Below, piece after piece: positions 10,562 to 19,170 of a stretch of 64,000 bases of DNA. The notes beneath the pieces were generated by a model that was given only the letters and a program-made list of their open reading frames with translations, was not told where the DNA came from and made no database searches. Location: positions 3,782,001 through 3,846,000 of the forward strand of contig NZ_CP017279.1 of NCBI RefSeq assembly GCF_001750725.1. Reading direction: 5' to 3'. Positions within the stretch are counted from its first letter, which is position 1; each line of letters begins with the position of its first letter. The position numbers and the translations under genes were made by a program. The stretch is from Enterobacter ludwigii. Its GTDB lineage: Bacteria > Pseudomonadota > Gammaproteobacteria > Enterobacterales > Enterobacteriaceae.

Positions 10562-10590
10562 AAAAAAACTCCCCATGTAACTGGAGAGTT
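10562..10590 (-). terminator. Intrinsic terminator/attenuator between major subunit and chaperone
   Basis: On the minus strand AACTCTCC (plus 10583-10590) pairs with GGGGAGTT (plus 10567-10574) with one G-T wobble and an 8-nt loop, followed by a run of T (plus A-run 10562-10568). It sits between the upstream DUF1120 gene and the chaperone, and probably lets only part of the transcription continue into the assembly genes. Confidence 0.75.
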
Positions 10591-10608
10591 TTGCGTCAGG
10601 GGGCTGGA

Positions 10609-11325
10609 TTAGAGGTAAACCAGGGTGATCGTTGACTGGCCTTCAAGCTCGGTTTTGTCGGTCAGGGTCAGCTTGTCGCTTGGGGCTACGGCCAGCGCAA
10701 TCTTCAGCGGGAATGCCGCGCTCATGAAGGCTAAAGGTGCACGCTGGCCGCTTTTGGAAACGGTCATGACGTCGGTGCCATCGTTGGAGAGGATGCCGCT
10801 GGTCCACATGTTCATCCAGCTTCTGCTGCTGATCGTGCCGCCGGTATACAGGGTGGCCGCGATAGGCTGTACCGCCGCGCCGTCTGCGGTAACGGAGGTC
10901 AGGTAGGTAGAAATGGCATACGCACCGATGTTCTCGCCGGCGCTGGTTTTACCTACGCCGTTCAGTTGGCTGGAGCCAGATGCCTGGCCACCGTTTGCGG
11001 TAGCGTTATCCACGTGGAACTGGTTAGCTGGCAGGCTGGCACCGGCGTTGGAGTCCGCGCGATCGTCGTGAAGCGTCCAGCCCACGCGTGTGGCGGACTG
11101 GCACTTGATGGTCAGGGTGACATCTTTATGGCCTGCCTGATATGGCACGCTGGAGGAGAGGGAGTCCAGACCGATTTCACCGAAGTTGGCCAGACCCCCG
11201 TTGCTGATTTCCGGCACGCAGCCTGCGCTGGTCAGTGAGCCCTGTACTTTGAGCATGGCGGTCGGTTCTGCGCAAACGGCTGTTGCCGCCATGGATAGCA
11301 CAGTGGCAAGAAGAAGCTTTTTCAT
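10609..11325 (-). CDS. DUF1120 fimbrial subunit, paralogue 3
   Basis: A 238-residue secreted DUF1120 protein with a signal peptide ending at VCAEP. The mature chain carries SAGCVPEISNGG, LTIKCQSATRVGWTLHDDR, GKTSAGENIGAYA and the C-terminal STITLVYL strand. It is similar over its whole length to the other three paralogues. It is the subunit directly upstream of the chaperone, separated from it by a terminator-like hairpin, which fits high expression of a major pilin with reduced expression of the assembly genes. The ribosome-binding site is GTTAAGGAATAACA. Confidence 0.87.
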   Translation of the reverse strand: MKKLLLATVLSMAATAVCAEPTAMLKVQGSLTSAGCVPEISNGGLANFGEIGLDSLSSSVPYQAGHKDVTLTIKCQSATRVGWTLHDDRADSNAGASLPANQFHVDNATANGGQASGSSQLNGVGKTSAGENIGAYAISTYLTSVTADGAAVQPIAATLYTGGTISSRSWMNMWTSGILSNDGTDVMTVSKSGQRAPLAFMSAAFPLKIALAVAPSDKLTLTDKTELEGQSTITLVYL

Positions 11326-11408
11326 TGTTATTCCTTAACCTGAAAGAGAGTGACTAAAAAAGATATTTTTAGTCCGCAAAGTGCTTGCATGAATACACGT
11401 GTTAAATA

Positions 11409-11433
11409 ACAAGCGCCGCTGATTCTATTAATG
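11409..11433 (-). promoter_or_regulatory. Conserved upstream block, promoter of DUF1120 paralogue 3
   Basis: The plus-strand block ACAAGCGC...GATTCTATTAATG is shared, with one indel, with 12349-12372 upstream of the next paralogue. Read on the minus strand it provides a TAGAAT -10-like box (plus 11422-11427) about 90 nt ahead of the start codon. Confidence 0.5.
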
Positions 11434-11526
11434 ATTCACAGAATGCAATAATTAGATTTTCTAACGAGCACATTGAGATTTTATTAAGTCATTACAATCA
11501 GATATGAATGGATTTATATTCTGCTT

Positions 11527-11549
11527 TAAAACGGCGGGATATCCCGCCG
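11527..11549 (-). terminator. Terminator downstream of DUF1120 paralogue 2
   Basis: The perfect palindrome CGGCGGGATATCCCGCCG (11532-11549) is followed on the minus strand by TTTT. It lies just after the stop codon at 11577 and should end the paralogue 2 message. Confidence 0.65.
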
Positions 11550-11576
11550 GAGAAAAGAAAACATGACCTTAACGTA

Positions 11577-12287
11577 TCAGAGATAAACCAGCGTAATGGT
11601 GGTTTCGCCGCTCAGCTGAGCTTCATCGGTCGTGGTCAGGCGATCGGTATTCACAATGGCCATCGAGACTTTAAACGGGAAGACGACGTTGGTAATCGCC
11701 AGCGGAGAAGATTTGCCTGGGGTGGTCGCCGTCATAATTTCTGCGTTACCGTTGGCAATAATACCGGTACTCAGGTTACGCCACATGTATTCGCCATTGC
11801 TGTTGACGTACGCCGGGGCATAAATGGCCTGAGCCGGAAGACCATTGGCGGTAACTTCATTCACGCGTGTTGCGATGGCATACGCCCCAATCTTTTCGCC
11901 CGCCGCCGTGGTGCCAACGCCATAGGTGGTGCCAGCGCCCCAGGCATCACCTCCGTTATCCGCCGCATCGCGGATGTAGAACTGGCTGGACGTCAGGTCA
12001 TTTGCCGCATTGGTATCTTCTTTATTGTCCGCGATGCTCCAGGCCACTTTGGTCGCTGAAGGGCAGGTAATGGTTAACGACATGTCCTTTTGACCCATCT
12101 GATTCGTCTGGGTAGGAGAAAGTTGATCCAGGGCGATGGTGCCAAAATCGATTGAACCGCCATTGCTTAATTCAGGCGTACAGGACGCATTATTCATTTT
12201 GCCTTTCACCTTCATCACAACGGTAGAGTCGGCGAGCGCAGCGTGAGAAGCCACGGCAATCAGAGTGGCGAGAAGAAGTTTTTTCAC
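11577..12287 (-). CDS. DUF1120 fimbrial subunit, paralogue 2
   Basis: A 236-residue secreted DUF1120 protein starting with GTG at 12287 behind GTTAAGGAATAACA. The signal peptide ends near AALADS. Conserved features are NASCTPELSNGGSIDFG, LTITCPSATKVAWSIADN, GEKIGAYAIATRV and the C-terminal TTITLVYL. It has its own upstream region with a conserved promoter block and its own downstream terminator, so it looks monocistronic. It could be an alternative or accessory pilin for the same usher. Confidence 0.87.
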   Translation of the reverse strand: MKKLLLATLIAVASHAALADSTVVMKVKGKMNNASCTPELSNGGSIDFGTIALDQLSPTQTNQMGQKDMSLTITCPSATKVAWSIADNKEDTNAANDLTSSQFYIRDAADNGGDAWGAGTTYGVGTTAAGEKIGAYAIATRVNEVTANGLPAQAIYAPAYVNSNGEYMWRNLSTGIIANGNAEIMTATTPGKSSPLAITNVVFPFKVSMAIVNTDRLTTTDEAQLSGETTITLVYL

Positions 12288-12348
12288 TGTTATTCCTTAA
12301 CCAAAAAGTGGACATTTTCTTGTGTGCGTGTAATTAACGTATTGATTC

Positions 12349-12372
12349 ACAAGCGCGGGAATTCTATTAATG
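12349..12372 (-). promoter_or_regulatory. Conserved upstream block, promoter of DUF1120 paralogue 2
   Basis: ACAAGCGCGGGAATTCTATT (followed by AATG) matches the block at 11409-11433 upstream of paralogue 3. On the minus strand it offers TAGAAT (plus 12361-12366) as a -10 element about 70 nt before the GTG start. Confidence 0.5.
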
Positions 12373-12497
12373 GTCAGAGTTATTTGTGAAATGAGAAATT
12401 CTACACTCGGTTGTGAGTTTAATTAAGGGCTGTAAATACAATCATGTATGTATTTACGTCTTGCGAATAATATGATGGATGCAGTATGAATAAAGGA

Positions 12498-12525
12498 ATA
12501 AAAAACGGCGAATTAAATTCGCCGT
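12498..12525 (-). terminator. Terminator downstream of DUF1120 paralogue 1
   Basis: On the minus strand ACGGCGAAT and ATTCGCCGT form a perfect 9-bp stem with a 3-nt loop (plus 12505-12525), followed by TTTTT. This is a typical intrinsic terminator ending the message of the first subunit gene. Confidence 0.85.
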
Positions 12526-12558
12526 CAGAGATACGTTATCGCCTGAGCGATAATTTAA

Positions 12559-13251
12559 TTAGAGGTATTTCAGCGTAATGGTCGCCTGACCATCCAGTTC
12601 GGTATCTTCGGTAATGCTCAGTCTGTTGGTATTCCTGATTGCCATGGAGACTTTCATTGGGAATACGGCTTCGGTAAAGGCCATCGGCACGAGTTCACCC
12701 GGTTTGGCGACGGACATGGTTTCGTAGTCATCCAGAACAAGACGACCCGTCGTATTTTTATTCCATTTAGTCAGATTAGTGCCTCCCGCGGTAATCGCAT
12801 CAGCAGGTGCGCCGTCTACCGTGACATATGGCAGGTTGGTATACACTGCCCATCCGCCAATCTTCTGACCTTCTTTGGTAAAACCTAAACCGCTTGTGTA
12901 CTGAGGGCTGAATGTCGAGCTGCCATCAACGGCAGAATCATCGACTTCAATATAATGGCCATCAGCCAGACTGTCTTTGCGGTTGTCGTACATTGTCCAG
13001 CCGACTTTGGTCGCAGAATTACAGGTAATTGTCATGGTGATATCACGCTGGCCGAGCTGGTTATCCTCAGTCGCGCTCAGTGAGCCCATTGATATTTTGC
13101 CATAATCTACTGCACCGCCGTTGCTCATTGTAGGAGTACATGACGCGTTGGTCAGTTTGCCTTGCACTTTCATGACGGCGGTGTTAGCCGCATGGGCTGT
13201 GGTCATGGACGTTGCCGCAGCGATGGCCGCGACAAGAAGAATTTTTTTCAT
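12559..13251 (-). CDS. DUF1120 fimbrial subunit, paralogue 1 (promoter-proximal)
   Basis: A 230-residue secreted DUF1120 protein with a signal peptide ending at AHAAN. It carries NASCTPTMSNGGAVDYG, MTITCNSATKVGWTMYDNRK, GQKIGGWAVYTN and ATITLKYL at the C-terminus. Somewhat shorter in the central loop than its paralogues. First gene of the cluster in transcription order, with a 408-bp upstream region that contains a CRP-type site and direct repeats, and a strong terminator after it. Confidence 0.87.
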   Translation of the reverse strand: MKKILLVAAIAAATSMTTAHAANTAVMKVQGKLTNASCTPTMSNGGAVDYGKISMGSLSATEDNQLGQRDITMTITCNSATKVGWTMYDNRKDSLADGHYIEVDDSAVDGSSTFSPQYTSGLGFTKEGQKIGGWAVYTNLPYVTVDGAPADAITAGGTNLTKWNKNTTGRLVLDDYETMSVAKPGELVPMAFTEAVFPMKVSMAIRNTNRLSITEDTELDGQATITLKYL

Positions 13252-13659
13252 TGTTGTTCCTTAACGAAGAGAAATTATAGAGCTGTCGACTAGTAATGTA
13301 ATCAATAGGTTTTATATATGGGTGTAACCACGGGCAGTAGTATATTGTGGCTACTCTAAATGGTGTATTTAGAATTTCTAAACGGGCAGTAATGAAAATA
13401 TAAAAGCATAGATGGTGTGAATGTGTTCACGCATTTTACGGGCATATTTCCGCTTTTATTGTTCAATTTATTATTGAAAGTTATTAGCGGTTTTCGTAAG
13501 GCCGGGAAGCATTCAATGCCTTTCACGACGATAATATAATATTTTTTAATGAGATGGGGCAGGCTGGATCCCTGAAGCCTGCTTAAAAAATAAGAATAAG
13601 AGGTTATCGCGTAAACAGGTCACATTACTCGCCCGGCGAAGCACGCCGGGCAACATGGT
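13252..13659. other. 408-bp AT-rich intergenic region upstream of fimbrial cluster
   Basis: No gene was seen. It contains the presumed promoter of the first fimbrial subunit, a 9-bp direct repeat CGGGCAGTA at 13331-13339 and 13383-13391 (52 bp apart), a CRP-type palindrome at 13416-13431, a hairpin with GCAGGCT/AGCCTGC arms (13559-13582), and a REP-like hairpin with arms GCCCGGCG/CGCCGGGC (13631-13651) behind lplA. No inverted repeats that would suggest an invertible phase switch were found by eye. Confidence 0.6.
13416..13431. promoter_or_regulatory. CRP-type site upstream of fimbrial subunit 1
   Basis: TGTGAATGTGTTCACG fits TGTGA-N6-TCACA at 9 of 10 positions and is part of the perfect palindrome GTGAA-N4-TTCAC. 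It lies 165 bp upstream of the first subunit start, so it may be far from the promoter actually used. Confidence 0.5.
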
Positions 13660-14676
13660 TTAGCGTACGGCCTGCGAAAGCCAGGCAGAAAGCTCGCCCA
13701 ACTCGATTGCCTGATCGGGGAACTCGCCACGTAACGCCTCACATGTCAACTGCACCGTGTCGGCCCGATACAGGCAGCCCTGTAAGCGGTTGGCCAGCGC
13801 CTCCAGCGGCGCAGGGTTCAGGCTGTCCGTAAAGACCTGCGCCCGGGTAATGTGGCCTTTTTCCACGTCAAAATGAAGCTCCACGCCGCCCCAGGTGAAG
13901 CGCTCGTCCAGCAGGTGCGAGAAGGCCGGCGCCTGACCAAAGTTCCACTCCCAGCTGCTCTGACGGGCAAAGGTTTCCGCAAAGTTTGGCAGGTCAGGGG
14001 TGTTATCCGGGGAGATCACTTCGGCTTCGACCCGCTCGCCGTAGTGAGCGAAAAACGCTTCGCGGATGGCATCGCAGATCTGTTCGTGGGTGATGCCCGG
14101 CAGTAATTCGATCAGGTTGGCGACGCGGCCTCGCACGGAGGTGATACCTTTGGCCTGCAGCTTTTTCTTATCGGGATTAAGGTAATTCGCAAGACGGCTG
14201 AGGTCGGCATTCAGCAACAATGTCCCGTGATGGAATCCCCGGTCCAGGGTTTCACGGTAGGCGGAGCCGGAGACTTTGCGATCCCCGTCGGGGGTTTTGA
14301 CGACCAGATCGTTGCGACCTGACGCTTCGGCAGTCACGCCCAGCGATATCAGGGCGTTAAGCACAATCGCGGTGGAAATGGTTTTATCGTATTCAGGTTT
14401 GCCCGCCATAAAGGTAAAGCAGGTATTGCCGAGGTCGTGAAATACCGCGCCGCCGCCGCTGCTGCGTCGCGCCAGGCGGACGTTATCCTCTTCCATACGC
14501 CGGGTATTACACTCTTTCCAGGGGTTCTGCGCACGGCCAATCACCACCGTATCGGCGTTGCGCCATAAAAATAACACCCGTTGAGTGGCTGGCATCTGAC
14601 GGAAGATGCACTCTTCTACCGCGAGATTGAACCAGGGATCGTGAGAGTCAGAGATAAGCAGGCGTAACGTCGTCAT
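13660..14676 (-). CDS. lplA: Lipoate-protein ligase A
   Basis: Activates exogenous lipoate with ATP to lipoyl-AMP and transfers it to lipoyl domains of 2-oxoacid dehydrogenases and the glycine cleavage H protein. At 338 residues it is the standard bacterial length. The lipoyl-AMP binding motif [15 protein letters not shown] (about residues 69-83), the lysine-containing [10 protein letters not shown], and the C-terminal accessory domain ([15 protein letters not shown]) are all present. It lies 39 bp behind smp on the same strand, as in E. coli, probably in one transcription unit. Confidence 0.97.
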   Translation of the reverse strand: MTTLRLLISDSHDPWFNLAVEECIFRQMPATQRVLFLWRNADTVVIGRAQNPWKECNTRRMEEDNVRLARRSSGGGAVFHDLGNTCFTFMAGKPEYDKTISTAIVLNALISLGVTAEASGRNDLVVKTPDGDRKVSGSAYRETLDRGFHHGTLLLNADLSRLANYLNPDKKKLQAKGITSVRGRVANLIELLPGITHEQICDAIREAFFAHYGERVEAEVISPDNTPDLPNFAETFARQSSWEWNFGQAPAFSHLLDERFTWGGVELHFDVEKGHITRAQVFTDSLNPAPLEALANRLQGCLYRADTVQLTCEALRGEFPDQAIELGELSAWLSQAVR

Positions 14677-14715
14677 GGCAAAGTTCCTTTTCCGAATCGT
14701 AAGCCTACTTTATCA

Positions 14716-15360
14716 CTATTCTTTCTTATCGCTCTCGTCCTCTTCGGGCACCGATTTACTGGCGGTCAGGAGGAAAGGCGATTGCTGCCAGCGGGTGCGT
14801 TTACCCTGCAGCAGCGTGCGTGCCAGCACCACACCGATGGCCAACGAGAGCAGCAGCATCAGGCGCAAAATATTGGTGGTGTTGTCCACCTGTTTTGCTT
14901 CGGTGGGCAGGGTGTGGGTGTCGAGCGTCAGGCGCAAATACCCGAGCGGACCATTTTTCCCCTGCACGGGTTCGACGATCTGCTGATTGAAATAGCCGCC
15001 GGCTTTTTTGCCGTCCAGCGCCAGCCTGTCACGGACGTCAACATGTTCACCGGCACGGGCGATCAAGTCGCCCTGTTCGTCGTAGACACCGGCATCAAGA
15101 ATGCGGCTGTTTTCGGTTAACTGGCGTAATATCTGACCTATGCGCTTCTCGTCCGGCGTTTCGGTGCGCATCGCCGGGGCGATGTTGAGCGTGACCTGAC
15201 GCGCCAGAGTACGCGCCAGTTCCTCAAACTGCGGGTTACGTTGCCGCTGGTGATTCTGGCTGAACCACGATGCTCCTTGCATCAGCGCGACCAAGAGTGC
15301 GAGACATATCAGGACAATCACGGCACGATGAAGTCGGAATTTCAGTTTTGCGCGAGCCAT
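14716..15360 (-). CDS. smp: Smp/YtjB, membrane protein of unknown function
   Basis: A 214-residue protein matching the E. coli Smp (YtjB) I remember. A basic N-terminus is followed by a transmembrane segment at about residues 13-31, a periplasmic domain of roughly 130 residues, a second transmembrane segment at about 165-185, and a charged cytoplasmic tail ending EEDESDKKE. The biochemical function is not known to me. The gene is divergent from serB across 117 bp. Confidence 0.92.
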   Translation of the reverse strand: MARAKLKFRLHRAVIVLICLALLVALMQGASWFSQNHQRQRNPQFEELARTLARQVTLNIAPAMRTETPDEKRIGQILRQLTENSRILDAGVYDEQGDLIARAGEHVDVRDRLALDGKKAGGYFNQQIVEPVQGKNGPLGYLRLTLDTHTLPTEAKQVDNTTNILRLMLLLSLAIGVVLARTLLQGKRTRWQQSPFLLTASKSVPEEDESDKKE

Positions 15361-15477
15361 ATTCCACCTGCTGAAAATTTACGGCTTAATGTTGCCAGAA
15401 GTGATGGTTACAAGGTAGCCTCATGCGTTATTTTCCCTCTGGAACCTTCCGGCGCGAACGAATTCACAGGAGCTTCA

Positions 15478-16446
15478 ATGCCGAACATTACCTGGTGCGA
15501 CCTGCCTACGGATGTCTCTTTATGGCCAGGATTGCCGCTCTCTTTAAGTGGTGATGAGGTGATGCCTCTGGATTACCACGCTGGCCGTAGCGGCTGGCTG
15601 CTGTACGGACGCGGCCTGGACAAGCAACGCCTGACCCAATATCAAACCAAACTGGGTGCAGCGATGGTCATCGTGGCGGCCTGGTGCGTAGAGGATTATC
15701 AGGTCATCCGCCTGGCAGGTTCCCTGACGCAGCGCGCGACCCGCCTGGCGCATGATGCCGGCCTGGACGTGGCGCCTCTCGGCAAAATTCCACACCTGAA
15801 AACGCCGGGTCTGCTGGTGATGGACATGGATTCCACCGCCATCCAGATCGAGTGCATCGACGAGATCGCCAGGCTTGCCGGCAGCGGCGAGCTGGTGGCC
15901 GATGTGACCGAACGCGCGATGCGTGGCGAGCTGGATTTCACCGCCAGTCTGAGACAGCGCGTGGCGACCCTGAAAGGGGCGGATGCGAACATCCTGCGCC
16001 AGGTGCGTGATGAGCTGCCGTTAATGCCGGGGCTGACGCAGCTGGTGCTGAAGTTAGAAACGCTGGGCTGGAAAGTGGCTATCGCCTCGGGCGGGTTCAC
16101 CTTCTTCGCCGACTACCTTCGCGACACGTTGCGCCTGACCACCGTGGTGGCGAATGAGCTGGAAATCATGGACGGAAAGCTGACCGGCCAGGTGATCGGC
16201 GATATCGTGGATGCCCAGTACAAAGCCAATACCCTGACCCGTCTGGCGGAAAAATATGAAATTCCTGTCGTCCAGACCGTTGCCATCGGTGATGGCGCGA
16301 ACGACCTGCCGATGATCAAAGCGGCAGGCCTTGGCATTGCCTACCATGCCAAGCCTAAAGTGAATGAAAAGACGGAAGTCACCATCCGTCATGCTGACCT
16401 GATGGGGGTGTTCTGCATTCTCTCCGGCAGCGTGAATCAGAAATAA
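15478..16446 (+). CDS. serB: Phosphoserine phosphatase
   Basis: Dephosphorylates L-phosphoserine to L-serine, the last step of serine synthesis. HAD-superfamily enzyme: catalytic DMDST motif in LVMDMDSTAIQIECIDEIA and the C-terminal metal motif VAIGDGANDLPMI. An N-terminal region of about 100 residues precedes the HAD core. The start at 15478 (MPNITWCDLP) follows AGGAG and gives 322 residues, equal to E. coli; the longer open frame upstream overlaps smp and is not credible. radA follows 11 bp downstream. Confidence 0.97.
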   Translation: MPNITWCDLPTDVSLWPGLPLSLSGDEVMPLDYHAGRSGWLLYGRGLDKQRLTQYQTKLGAAMVIVAAWCVEDYQVIRLAGSLTQRATRLAHDAGLDVAPLGKIPHLKTPGLLVMDMDSTAIQIECIDEIARLAGSGELVADVTERAMRGELDFTASLRQRVATLKGADANILRQVRDELPLMPGLTQLVLKLETLGWKVAIASGGFTFFADYLRDTLRLTTVVANELEIMDGKLTGQVIGDIVDAQYKANTLTRLAEKYEIPVVQTVAIGDGANDLPMIKAAGLGIAYHAKPKVNEKTEVTIRHADLMGVFCILSGSVNQK

Positions 16447-16457
16447 CGAGGTAAACC

Positions 16458-17843
16458 GTGGCGAAAGCTCCAAAACGCGCATTTGTCTGTAATGAATGTG
16501 GTGCGGATTATCCGCGCTGGCAGGGGCAATGTAGCGCCTGTCATGCCTGGAACACCATCACCGAAGTGCGTGGTGTGGCGGCTTCGCCGAGCGTGGCCCG
16601 CAATGAACGCCTGAGCGGTTATGCCGGCAACGCCGGTGTTGCGAAAGTGCAAAAGCTCTCGGATATCAGCCTCGAAGAGCTGCCGCGTTTCTCGACCGGC
16701 TTCAAAGAGTTTGACCGTGTGCTCGGCGGGGGAGTGGTGCCGGGCAGTGCGATCCTGATCGGTGGTAACCCGGGAGCGGGTAAATCAACACTGCTGCTGC
16801 AAACGCTCTGCAAGCTCGCCGAACAGATGAAAACCCTGTACGTCACCGGTGAAGAGTCCCTGCAGCAGGTGGCGATGCGTGCGCACCGTCTTGGCCTGCC
16901 AACCGGCAACCTCAACATGCTTTCGGAAACCAGCATCGAGCAAATCTGCATGATTGCCGAAGAAGAGCAGCCGAAGCTGATGGTTATCGACTCCATTCAG
17001 GTGATGCACATGGCGGATATCCAGTCTTCACCGGGGAGCGTGGCGCAGGTGCGTGAAACCGCCGCCTATCTCACGCGCTTTGCCAAAACGCGCGGTGTGG
17101 CGATTGTGATGGTCGGCCACGTCACGAAAGATGGCTCGCTGGCGGGGCCGAAAGTGCTGGAGCACTGTATCGACTGCTCCGTCATGCTCGACGGCGATGC
17201 CGATTCCCGTTTCCGTACGTTGCGCAGCCACAAAAACCGTTTTGGTGCGGTGAACGAGTTGGGCGTGTTTGCCATGACCGAGCAGGGGCTGCGTGAAGTC
17301 AGCAACCCGTCTGCCATCTTTCTCAGCCGGGGCGATGAAGTGACCTCCGGTAGCTCGGTGATGGTGCTCTGGGAAGGGACGCGTCCGCTGCTCGTGGAAA
17401 TTCAGGCGCTGGTGGATCACTCAATGATGGGTAACCCACGGCGTGTGGCCGTTGGCCTGGAACAAAACCGCCTGGCGATCCTGTTGGCCGTACTGCACCG
17501 CCACGGCGGCCTGCAGATGGCGGATCAGGACGTGTTCGTCAACGTGGTCGGCGGGGTCAAAGTCACTGAGACCAGTGCGGATCTGGCGCTGCTGCTGGCA
17601 ATGGTCTCCAGCCTGCGTGACAGACCGTTGCCGCAGGACCTGGTGGTGTTTGGTGAAGTGGGTCTGGCCGGGGAGATCCGCCCGGTGCCAAGCGGCCAGG
17701 AGCGCATCTCCGAGGCGGCGAAGCACGGCTTTCGCCGCGCCATTGTGCCCGCCGCCAACGTGCCGAAAAAAATCCCGGAAGGGATGCAGGTCTTTGGCGT
17801 GAAGAAACTCGCAGATGCGTTAAATGTCTTTGACGACTTATAA
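16458..17843 (+). CDS. radA: RadA (Sms), DNA repair and branch-migration ATPase
   Basis: Processes recombination intermediates as a hexameric RecA-like helicase. A 461-residue protein starting with GTG. Domains in order: C4 zinc finger (CNECGADYPRWQGQCSAC, residues 11-28), RecA-like ATPase with Walker A GGNPGAGKST, the RadA-specific KNRFG motif, and a C-terminal Lon-protease-like domain. serB lies 11 bp upstream and nadR 35 bp downstream, the conserved enteric serB-radA-nadR order. Confidence 0.97.
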   Translation: MAKAPKRAFVCNECGADYPRWQGQCSACHAWNTITEVRGVAASPSVARNERLSGYAGNAGVAKVQKLSDISLEELPRFSTGFKEFDRVLGGGVVPGSAILIGGNPGAGKSTLLLQTLCKLAEQMKTLYVTGEESLQQVAMRAHRLGLPTGNLNMLSETSIEQICMIAEEEQPKLMVIDSIQVMHMADIQSSPGSVAQVRETAAYLTRFAKTRGVAIVMVGHVTKDGSLAGPKVLEHCIDCSVMLDGDADSRFRTLRSHKNRFGAVNELGVFAMTEQGLREVSNPSAIFLSRGDEVTSGSSVMVLWEGTRPLLVEIQALVDHSMMGNPRRVAVGLEQNRLAILLAVLHRHGGLQMADQDVFVNVVGGVKVTETSADLALLLAMVSSLRDRPLPQDLVVFGEVGLAGEIRPVPSGQERISEAAKHGFRRAIVPAANVPKKIPEGMQVFGVKKLADALNVFDDL

Positions 17844-17878
17844 TTACGTATTCGATTTTGCAGGAGGCACCGTAATTT

Positions 17879-19111
17879 ATGTCATCATTTGACTACATCA
17901 AGACCGCAATCCGCCAGAAAGGCTGCACGCTGCAGCAGGTGGCGGATGCCAGCGGCATGACCAAAGGCTACCTGAGCCAACTGCTGAACGCCAAAATCAA
18001 AAGCCCCAGCGCACAAAAGCTGGAAGCGTTGCACCGCTTTCTGGGGCTTGAATTCCCGCGTATGCAAAAGAACATCGGCGTGGTATTTGGCAAGTTTTAC
18101 CCGCTGCATACCGGGCACATCTATCTGATCCAGCGTGCCTGTAGCCAGGTGGACGAGCTGCATATCATCATGGGTTACGATGAAACCCGCGATCGTCAGC
18201 TGTTCGAGGACAGCGCCATGTCGCAGCAGCCGACCGTGCCGGACCGCCTGCGCTGGCTGCTGCAGACCTTTAAGTACCAGAAAAACATTCGTATTCATGC
18301 TTTTAATGAAGAGGGCATGGAGCCGTATCCGCACGGCTGGGATGTGTGGAGCAATGGCGTCAAAGCGTTCATGGACGAAAAGGGGATCACCCCGAACTGG
18401 ATCTACACCTCTGAAGAGTCCGATGCGCCGCAGTTCCGCGAGCATCTGGGCATTGAAACCGTGCTGATCGATCCAAAGCGTACCTTTATGAACATCAGCG
18501 GGGCGCTGATCCGCGAAAACCCGTTCCGCTACTGGGATTACATCCCAACCGAGGTAAAACCGTTCTTTGTGCGCACCGTTGCGATTCTGGGCGGCGAGTC
18601 GAGCGGGAAATCGACGCTGGTCAACAAGCTGGCCAACATCTTTAACACCACCAGTGCGTGGGAGTACGGGCGTGATTACGTCTTCTCTCATCTGGGCGGT
18701 GACGAGATGGCGTTGCAGTACTCCGACTACGATAAAATCGCGCTGGGTCATGCGCAGTACATTGATTTCGCGGTGAAATACGCCAATAAAGTGGCCTTCA
18801 TTGATACCGATTTCGTCACCACCCAGGCGTTTTGCAAAAAATACGAGGGACGCGAGCATCCGTTTGTGCAGGCGCTGATAGACGAATACCGCTTTGACCT
18901 GGTGATTTTGCTCGAAAACAACACCCCGTGGGTTGCCGACGGGATCCGCAGCCTCGGCAGTTCCGTCGACAGAAAAGAGTTCCAGAGCATGCTCATCGAC
19001 ATGCTGCACGAAAATAACGTGGAGTTTGTGCATGTGGAGGAGTCAGATTACGACAGCCGTTTCCTGCGCTGCGTAGAGCTGGTGAAAGAGATGATGGGGG
19101 AGCAGGGGTAA
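17879..19111 (+). CDS. nadR: NadR, NAD regulator / NMN adenylyltransferase / nicotinamide riboside kinase
   Basis: A three-function protein of 410 residues. An N-terminal helix-turn-helix (TLQQVADASGMTKGYLSQLL) represses NAD synthesis genes; the middle nucleotidyltransferase domain begins with GVVFGKFYPLHTGHIYLI; the C-terminal kinase has Walker A GGESSGKST. The ribosome-binding site AGGAGG lies 12-17 bp before the ATG. It is the last gene of serB-radA-nadR and is followed by a CCCTC/GAGGG repeat. Confidence 0.97.
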   Translation: MSSFDYIKTAIRQKGCTLQQVADASGMTKGYLSQLLNAKIKSPSAQKLEALHRFLGLEFPRMQKNIGVVFGKFYPLHTGHIYLIQRACSQVDELHIIMGYDETRDRQLFEDSAMSQQPTVPDRLRWLLQTFKYQKNIRIHAFNEEGMEPYPHGWDVWSNGVKAFMDEKGITPNWIYTSEESDAPQFREHLGIETVLIDPKRTFMNISGALIRENPFRYWDYIPTEVKPFFVRTVAILGGESSGKSTLVNKLANIFNTTSAWEYGRDYVFSHLGGDEMALQYSDYDKIALGHAQYIDFAVKYANKVAFIDTDFVTTQAFCKKYEGREHPFVQALIDEYRFDLVILLENNTPWVADGIRSLGSSVDRKEFQSMLIDMLHENNVEFVHVEESDYDSRFLRCVELVKEMMGEQG

Positions 19112-19113
19112 TT

Positions 19114-19157
19114 CCCTCATCCTAACCCTCTCCTGAGGGAGAGGGCCGGTGTGAGGG
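19114..19157. repeat. CCCTC/GAGGG-type interspersed repeat
   Basis: Nested inverted repeat: CCCTCAT (19114-19120) against GTGAGGG (19151-19157) outside, and AACCCTCTCC against GGGAGAGGG inside. A shorter relative sits at 5162-5182. It lies between convergent nadR and the dehydrogenase gene and could act as a bidirectional boundary. Confidence 0.6.
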
Positions 19158-19170
19158 GGTACACCCCCCC

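Noticed and set aside
10550..10576. Upstream ATG for the fimbrial chaperone
   Set aside because: It lies inside the loop and stem of an intrinsic terminator and lacks a ribosome-binding site.
13252..13659. Possible invertible fim-type phase switch upstream of the fimbrial cluster
   Set aside because: No inverted repeats flanking the promoter and no recombinase gene nearby; only direct repeats and hairpins were found.
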